64,000 bases of DNA from Daucus carota subsp. sativus (lineage: Eukaryota; Streptophyta; Magnoliopsida; Apiales; Apiaceae), in the NCBI RefSeq assembly GCF_001625215.2, contig NC_030383.2, positions 6,894,779 through 6,958,778 of the forward strand, read 5' to 3'. Each line of letters starts with the position of its first letter. Position 1 is the stretch's first letter. Below are positions 57,001-64,000 of the stretch, piece by piece. A program made the position numbers and the translations under genes. Under the pieces are notes generated by a model. The model saw only the letters and a list, made by a program, of their open reading frames with translations. It was not told the DNA's origin and did no database searches.

Positions 57001-58607
57001 ATTGTTGCAAGACAAGTCAGAAATATTTTGATAAGGCGACATTGTGCCGTAAGATAGTCCAATAGAGTATAGTCATTGCGGAACTAGCAGAATTGAGACA
57101 AGTGTAGAAACCTCGAGTAGAGTGACTGTGTGTCACCTGTTTTTCTGTCAGAGGCAAGTATCCCTATTCTTATTTTTTTATTTTAAAGAGCAAATATTTC
57201 AATTCCCTCTTTTTAGCAAGTTTGTAATTATGACTTGTACTTCCTGCAAGCATGTTTCCATCTTTAAAAGTGCAAATACTTTTACCTTGTCTTGTGATTT
57301 AAAATATCGAATATCTTTAGTTCGATACTTTTTACTGTTATATGAACAGTGGCAACTTTATTTGAAAAGTATTCTGATTAAGATTTAATCAGTTTTCTGG
57401 AAATTATTGTCTGAGTTCCTTTACAGTTCGAAAATTATTGTTGACTCTATAGCAGTCATATTTCGACATTACAATATATGCCTGGTCTTCTGTCCCAGAC
57501 ATAAACCCTGGATTTTAAATAACTAAATAGCTTTGTTTTTCCTTTGATCCGTAATACGGTGAATTTTTATACTCAGACTTTGCTGAAATTGGTTTTGACA
57601 GTATTTTGAAATTGAGAACAAAAGAGTTTTCAGAAGGTTTTGAAAGAAATGATTATATGGCATCAGGGGCTATTTAATACTCCAGCCAGATAGACCAGCA
57701 AAATATTGTTTTAAAAAGAGATGATTAGTCATCTGCTTCTGGAAGAAATCGGAAGATTTCTTTGTTTTTGCGTAAGAGACCGAGACGGCGGTCCAGCGGA
57801 GGGCTATTTGGGTATTATTGAAATATTATAATACTTTTCTGCCAAAGGCCAATGTGTTGCCTTGTATTGGTACCTATTTTGAGGCATGTTTCCACGAAAC
57901 ATGCCCGGTATTATCACATGGGTTGATCAACTGTGATAGTACGCCGTTGTTTAAAACCTGGTCATTATTGTTTAAGCTTGTGATAGCTTATGTTACTGTC
58001 AAATATATTTTGTGAATTTTCAAACATATCGATTTATATGTTTGATAAAATTTTGAGTTACAACTGTTATGATTTACTTCAAAAGTTGTTTTATTTCAAG
58101 TACTCTTATTTAATTCAAAAGAAATTATATGTTGTGGCTCTTGCCTTTTATATTATCTTGCTGAGCATTTTCGCTCACTCTTGCTATTATTTCTAACCCT
58201 TTCAGCTAGGGGGTAAGATGATTGACCAGTGTAAGCTGCGCGTAAGATTGATGCTAGGCGAGATTGCCTGTGAGATGTTTACGAGGCTAGTTATGGTTAG
58301 AATTGTTCCATTTCAATTCAGTTGTAAATAGATTTATTTATTTGGTTATCAGTTACTCTTCTTATCGAGGTTTAATTGATAATGTAGTTTAAGTTGTAAT
58401 AAGATTTGAGATTTTGGTTTCTGATTTCAGTGTTGTAACCTATTAGCGATCCTGTTTTTAGGGGGTCAAAGTGGTTTGATTTAAATCTCTTTTAAAATTT
58501 CCAGATTTTTAAATATCTGTTTTACCTTTTTCCGCAAATACAGGTTTTTAAATGATTTTTGTTTTAGTGGCACCAAATCCAGACCCCCGGATTTGAGGGC
58601 TGTCACA
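54099..58607 (+). repeat. 5' LTR, 4,509 bp
   Basis: Begins TGTGACA and ends TGTCACA, a perfect 7-bp inverted end with TG...CA borders. It has an AT-rich first part, a GC-richer block at about 54740-56000 and an AT-rich remainder. The short frames in the GC-richer block are identical in both LTRs but are low-complexity and not recognisable proteins. Confidence 0.92.
54694..54702 (+). promoter_or_regulatory. Likely LTR TATA box
   Basis: TATAAATAG in the 5' LTR, repeated at the same place in the 3' LTR (about 60768). If used, transcription would begin near 54725-54735, just before the GC-richer block. Confidence 0.5.
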
Positions 58608-58609
58608 GT

Positions 58610-58621
58610 TGGTATCAGAGC
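58610..58621 (+). other. Primer-binding site for initiator-Met tRNA
   Basis: TGGTATCAGAGC, complementary to the 3' end of plant initiator-Met tRNA, two bases after the LTR end. This is the standard plant LTR-element primer site. Confidence 0.93.
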
Positions 58622-59065
58622 TATAGGTTATAAGTTATTGAAATCAGAATATAGGTCGTGATAGGGGTGTGTTTAGTGAAACCTCACATAAAGGTAAGTC
58701 AAGACTATTGGTTATAGTCTTTGTTGATGGAACTGAGATTGAGGTTGGAGTAATGATTCTGAGTAATCATTTTGGGTATATCGTAGTTCCCAGTCCTAGA
58801 ACTAGTGAGTTTGGATCTCAAGAGAGACATGATGGAAAACCTTTAGTTTTTAATCTTTTTGAGCTTAAGGTTGATTTTTGAGTAACCAGTGCCAGCTAGA
58901 CTTGTGGATTAAGCTGTCTAGTCTAGAGTATTGCTTGTCATCTCTACCACTTATAGAGTATTGGGCAGAAGGTCATTTTTTTATTTCTTATAGAGATATT
59001 TAGAATGAGTATGAGAATTGTTGGCTCAGCTAGAGAAGCCAAGTGTAGAATTCTTGATTTAAGAG

Positions 59066-59106
<41 letters not shown>

Positions 59107-60159
59107 CTTGTTAGACTACTGAATATAGTGTTATGAGTAGGCTAGAACGTCATGAAGTTGAAGATGGCTTCTGACCGTGTCAATATGGATAGGACTTTTT
59201 ACTAAAGCAAATTGTGGTGATGGAATCTTTAGAGTCGGATACGAGTCGGCCAGATAGAACTTCGAGAAGAATCGTTACAATCGAAACGAGCCATCGGGGG
59301 AATCAATCAAGGAGACATTCGTGATAGTATTGGCAATACCTTCCTCATTTGTTGATTATATTGATTATTTCCCCCTCGGTGAATTATTTTGATATCTCTT
59401 TCATAGAGGTATTTCATGAAGTATCAAATTCTCATTTGCTTAAGTTATCAAATGATGCTTATGTTTATTGTGTCAATTTTGACTATTCTTTTCATCAAAC
59501 CTAGCACATTTGAAATCTATTTGACTTCGACTTCTTTTTATAGAGATGTTTGATGAAAAATATATCTTCTCTCTCATAATTATGCAATGATGCTTGTACT
59601 TACAGTATCATTATTAATTATTCTTTTCATCAAAAATAGCACCTTTGCTATACATTCAATTCTAAACCCAAAATGTCTCATTCATCAAAAGACAATCATT
59701 GTTAATTGATTTTGAAATTCTCTCATATTTTCAACTCTAACTGAGATGAACAACCCTACTCAGAGGGGACACAAGGACTATCTGTCTGTGTGATAGAAGT
59801 TTGATGGGACGCCATCACTTGTGTGTTGTGCATTACAAGAAGGCTAATTACCTTTAGTAGTATCTTCATTAAGATACGCAACATTAAGTTCTCTGGATCA
59901 AATTGATCGCTCAGTAACCATTTATTCCTGATCAGCTATGCTTTGAAAACTCATAAATCTGATATATTTTAAGATTTGATGATTTTTATTTGTCAATCAG
60001 TTCTGAAGGTATGCCAATCAGGTTTGAATGAATTCATCTTGCCAATATATTTCAAGATTGTGTATAGTACTACAAGAACAAAAGCGGATCACGATGCGAC
60101 TTGCAAGCAAGAAACTACTCTCGTTCTTTCTTCGCGGATTCCGAGGACGGAATCCTTAT

Positions 60160-60170
60160 AAGGGGGGAAG
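60160..60170 (+). other. Polypurine tract
   Basis: AAGGGGGGAAG immediately before TC and the 3' LTR start. The position and purine content fit the plus-strand primer. Confidence 0.9.
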
Positions 60171-60172
60171 TC

Positions 60173-63100
60173 TGTGACAACTCGGGAAATTCTATTATTA
60201 TTTATTATTTTATTTTTGATTTTCTAGAAGTGCAGGAATAAAATTTTACATTTTATTCCAAATTGATGATTTTCAAAAACAATTTTGTGAGTGGATGCAA
60301 CTATGTGATTTAACTGTGTTACGTGTTAAATGTTCATTTTTTTTGTTTATTTTCTGTCAAAGCAGGTAATTTAGAATTTTGATTTATTTTATTATTTTGA
60401 TAAATTAAAATTGTCTTTTGATTTCAATATCAAAAACTTTGTTTTATTTGAGCAGAAAAGATTTAACCAGATTTAAATTGTCAAAATATTCAAATTTTGG
60501 TAATCTTATATTTCTGTCCGATTTAAAATATTTGAAAGGTTGCAAACAATTATTTTAATTAATTGTGTTTTAAATGATTTTGAGCATTATTTGTGGAAAT
60601 AGAGAAAAGCTTTTAAAATATCATTTTCACGAATATTGTGTATTTGGGATATTAAATATTTTTAGAAAATTTTATTTTAAAATTTGGGAACAAATTTTGG
60701 ACCCTTACATTTTATTGGTTGTTTGAATAGCTTTTGTTTGAGAAAGTGGGGTGTGCCTAGTTTTAATTATAAATAGATTTTCTAAGGAATAAAATTAGAA
60801 AACCAACTGATAATACAGTCGAGGCGGTGGAGACATTTGGGGAAAGGCAGAGCAGCAGCTAGGGTTTAAAGTTTTCAGATTTTCTTATCCAATCAACTAG
60901 AATTCATCAATCAAAGATGAGAAAGGTGAGAGTTGTGCGTGTCTCGCGTGTTTATATACATATATATTTGTGTGATTGATTGTTGTTGGCCGAGAATCGG
61001 AGGTTTGGTGGTTGTTCTATATAACGCTGTTGGTGTCGAAGGGCGGCGGAGTGCCGCGATGATGAGGTTTGGTTACAAGAAAGAACAGAGACAGAGGGGC
61101 AGGCTATGGGCTGGTGACTGATGTTGTGGGTTGTGGCGATTGGGAATCCGACGGAGAGGTGCCGCGGAGGAGATGCCTCCGATGGTGAAAGAGACGGTGG
61201 CGGTGTTGGGATGTGAAGCAGAACAGGTGATGCTGATGGGGGCTTGATGATGGGGTTGAGTGCTGGTGACTGATTTGTGTGAGGTGTCGAGGAAAAGAGC
61301 AAGAACAGGGGAGGTGGAGACCAGTAGAGGAGACTGCTGGTATGGAGGCGGAGCTGCTGGGTCGGGGCAGCGACACCGAGGTTGGGGAAAGTCGAGAGAA
61401 AGGACCGATAACTTAATCTAGCTACTGGTTTGTATGTGCAGTAGGTGCTCTTGTCAGTTGGTGTATGTGTATATGTACACAATCGTGTTCTGGTTACGCA
61501 TCAGGGTTGAAGGTAACTAATTGTGTTGATTGGCTGAGATTTGGAAGTTTGCGGGTCGGTGTGGCTGGATTGATTGGTTACAGCAAGGAGTATGAATGGA
61601 GGTTGGGATTCGTTGGGTGACTGAGTGTTGGTGTAACCTCTGCAGAGGTGGAAGTAGTAGGGAGGTTAGAGAAAAGGGAGGAGGAAGTCAAAGGTGGGGG
61701 TTGTAGTAGGTGGTGAAGGAGTGTGGTTGTGAGGCTGTGCAACCCATGTGTGAAGAGACAGGGTGAGTAAAGAGGAGGCAGATTAGTATGGTTTCGTGGG
61801 GTCGTGATGATGGTGAGTCTGTGCGGGATTGATTTAGTGTGTTTTCCTGCTGAGCAGTGGTCCGAGACGAAGTTTCTGGGCTCTTACCGGAGATGATAGG
61901 AGATGTGGAGTATGTGTTATAAACAAAGGTTGTAAAGGGTGAATGACTGCTGAGTGGTGTCGACTTGTGGGGACTGCTTAATCGATATGTGATATCAATA
62001 GGAGTTCTGGGATGATTAATCAAAGGGCGGTGGTTGAGTATTGTTCAAGTAGCAAGGTTTGGGGTTGAAGCTAAAGCCGACGTAGATGACAGACCGGCTA
62101 ACCGGCTAACTTTCAAGAATAAAATATTGATGATGTTATTAATATAATTATTATTATTGTTTTTATTAACAATAATGATAATGATTTTAATAATAATCTT
62201 TTAATATTTTATGAGGTTGATTATGGGTAATTGTCGATTAATTACAGTGAAATTGTGTTTTATCTATAGTGTTGATTTAAATTCCGGGTTGTACTTTACT
62301 GAAAATCTCGCGACAGTTAGTATGATTTTTAATTAAAATTCTAGAAGTTGTTATCTACTTCTGAGAATCCATTTTATTTTGGATTAAAATTTAATATTAT
62401 ATTGTCGCTATTATTATTGTTTAAATTCCGGAAATGATTGTTGATTATAAAATATTATTGAGTTTGACTTGTTAATTGTCGGATATGATTATATTTTGGG
62501 TCGAATGTTTATATATGGTCCGATATTTTGACAGACTATCCTTTTGACGTATATTTATACTATTTGGACATAAGTTGTTGTGTTATTGATTTGGGAGTTT
62601 CTCAACTTCTAGAGGATGTGTTATCCAAGCTTTATTAGTTTATTTTGACTAAAGTCTAAATCTGTTTGAGATGTGATTGAATTACAAATGGAATTGTAAT
62701 TCAGATTGGCTTGAATTTTATTTTTTTTAATTAGATTGTAGTCAGGGATATATTGTCATTGTGATAAGTGTTTGTATATAATGAGATATAAGATTATATA
62801 CATGATTACTATAATATTTATATTTTATATAAATATTAAAGCATGTAAATTAATTGGTACGTGCTGATGTGATTATGTGTTTAATTGTGTGACACTATGT
62901 GTATATATATTATTTGTATATAATATATATTTATATGGCGAAGGGTAGTAATATAAATTCGATTGTGCAAGTTAGACGATGCTCTGGATTATTCTTCATC
63001 AACTGAAGTATTGGTTGCTATCACATATAGTTTATCGAGAAGCGAGCATCAACGACTTTCGGAAGCAAGCAGATATTGTTGCAAGACAAGTCAGAAATAT

Positions 63101-64000
63101 TTTGATAAGGCGACATTGTGCCGTAAGATAGTCCAATAGAGTATAGTCATTGCGGAACTAGCAGAATTGAGACAAGTGTAGAAACCTCGAGTAGAGTGAC
63201 TGTGTGTCACCTGTTTTTCTGTCAGAGGCAAGTATCCCTATTCTTATTTTTTTATTTTAAAGAGCAAATATTTCAATTCCCTCTTTTTAGCAAGTTTGTA
63301 ATTATGACTTGTACTTCCTGCAAGCATGTTTCCATCTTTAAAAGTGCAAATACTTTTACCTTGTCTTGTGATTTAAAATATCGAATATCTTTAGTTCGAT
63401 ACTTTTTACTGTTATATGAACAGTGGCAATTTTATTTGAAAAGTATTCTGATTAAGATTTAATCAGTTTTCTGGAAATTATTGTCTGAGTTCCTTTACAG
63501 TTCGAAAATTATTGATGACTCTATAGCAGTCATATTTCGACATTACAATATATGCCTGGTCTTCTGTCCCAGACATAAACCCTGTATTTTAAATAACTAA
63601 ATAGCTTTGTTTTTCCTTTGATCCGTAATACGGTGAATTTTTATACTCAGACTTTGCTGAAATTGGTTTTGACAGTATTTTGAAATTGAGAACAAAAGAG
63701 TTTTCAGAAGGTTTTGAAAGAAATGATTATATGGCATCAGGGGCTATTTAATACTCCAGCCAGATAGACCAGCAAAATATTGTTTTAAAAAGAGATGATT
63801 AGTCATCTGCTTCTGGAAGAAATCGGAAGATTTCTTTGTTTTTGCGTAAGAGACCGAGACGGCGGTCCAGCGGAGGGCTATTTGGGTATTATTGAAATAT
63901 TATAATACTTTTCTGCCAAAGGCCAATGTGTTGCCTTGTATTGGTACCTATTTTGAGGCATGTTTCCACGAAACATGCCCGGTATTATCACATGGGTTGA
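60173..64000 (+). repeat. 3' LTR, first 3,828 bp (cut by window edge)
   Basis: Co-linear copy of 54099-57926 with about four base differences seen by eye and no indel that shifts the 6,074-bp offset. The final 680 or so bases and the target duplication lie outside the window. Confidence 0.93.

Larger units (their letters stand above)
58608..60172 (+). other. Short non-coding interior of the LTR element
   Basis: About 1,565 bp holding the primer-binding site, an (AT)n run (59069-59104), a roughly 125-bp imperfect tandem repeat (about 59400-59670, with TTCTTTTCATCAAA and AATGATGCTT motifs) and the polypurine tract. The longest open frame is about 70 codons and resembles nothing known. Confidence 0.85.
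54099..64000 (+). mobile_element. LARD-like LTR retrotransposon, very young, runs off the window
   Basis: Two direct copies of one sequence 6,074 bp apart, each starting TGTGACAACTCGGG. Parts: 5' LTR 54099-58607; primer-binding site at 58610; interior 58608-60172; polypurine tract; 3' LTR from 60173, cut by the window edge (it should end near 64,681). The LTR is about 4.5 kb and the interior only about 1.57 kb, with no recognisable gag, protease, integrase or RT, so it is non-autonomous (LARD-like) as seen. Only about four differences were seen between the LTRs over 3.8 kb, pointing to insertion within roughly the last 100,000 years. The initiator-Met primer site and long LTR suggest a Ty3/gypsy parent such as Tekay/Del; that is inference. 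Confidence 0.93.

Overview
This is nuclear DNA from a flowering plant, most likely a dicot and possibly an asterid; the species cannot be fixed from the window. The evidence is AT-rich intergenic DNA, split genes with GT-AG introns, plant-only families (GRAS, HCF106, class-P ADH, MATE/DTX, UPF0496, SRC2-type C2) and many plant MITEs. I reconstructed eight intact genes by joining exons by eye: a 2-oxoglutarate dioxygenase (-), a hydroxyproline-rich glycoprotein-family protein (-), HCF106/TatB (+), a UPF0496 protein (-), an SRC2-like C2 protein (-), a MATE transporter with 7 exons (-), the GRAS protein SCL8 with 1 exon (+), organellar prolyl-tRNA synthetase with 11 exons (+) and class-P alcohol dehydrogenase with 9 exons (-); counting the dioxygenase this makes nine loci.

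Layout: 1-2.2 kb holds a possible terminal exon entering from the left, a Stowaway-like MITE and a small tandem array. 2.2-8.3 kb holds the dioxygenase and the hydroxyproline-rich protein. 8.3-13 kb is MITE-bearing intergenic DNA. 13-16.1 kb is HCF106. 18-21.2 kb holds UPF0496 and SRC2. 23.7-27.1 kb is the MATE gene. 30.5-32.3 kb is SCL8. 32.3-38.2 kb is intergenic, with a hAT-like element (8-bp target duplication), a 672-bp Mutator-like fold-back element (9-bp duplication) and smaller MITEs. 38.2-44.2 kb is prolyl-tRNA synthetase. 44.9-47.2 kb is ADH. 48-53.4 kb is a gene graveyard: an ADH pseudogene and three 5' fragments of a probable cellulose-synthase-like A gene, two of them forming a fold-back. 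54.1 kb to the right edge is a very young LTR element with 4.5-kb LTRs and only about 1.57 kb of non-coding interior (LARD-like); its 3' LTR runs off the window.

The genes do not form a pathway. Their order does recall, from memory, the Arabidopsis chromosome 5 interval with At5g52430 (hydroxyproline-rich), At5g52440 (HCF106), At5g52450 (MATE), At5g52510 (SCL8) and At5g52520 (organellar ProRS), and its chromosome 4 paralogue (At4g25620, At4g25640). The left two thirds therefore looks like an old conserved chromosomal block, and the right third like fast-changing accessory DNA. I found no wholly new biological system. The best leads are the LARD-like element, the fold-back loci, the synteny and a GC-AG intron.
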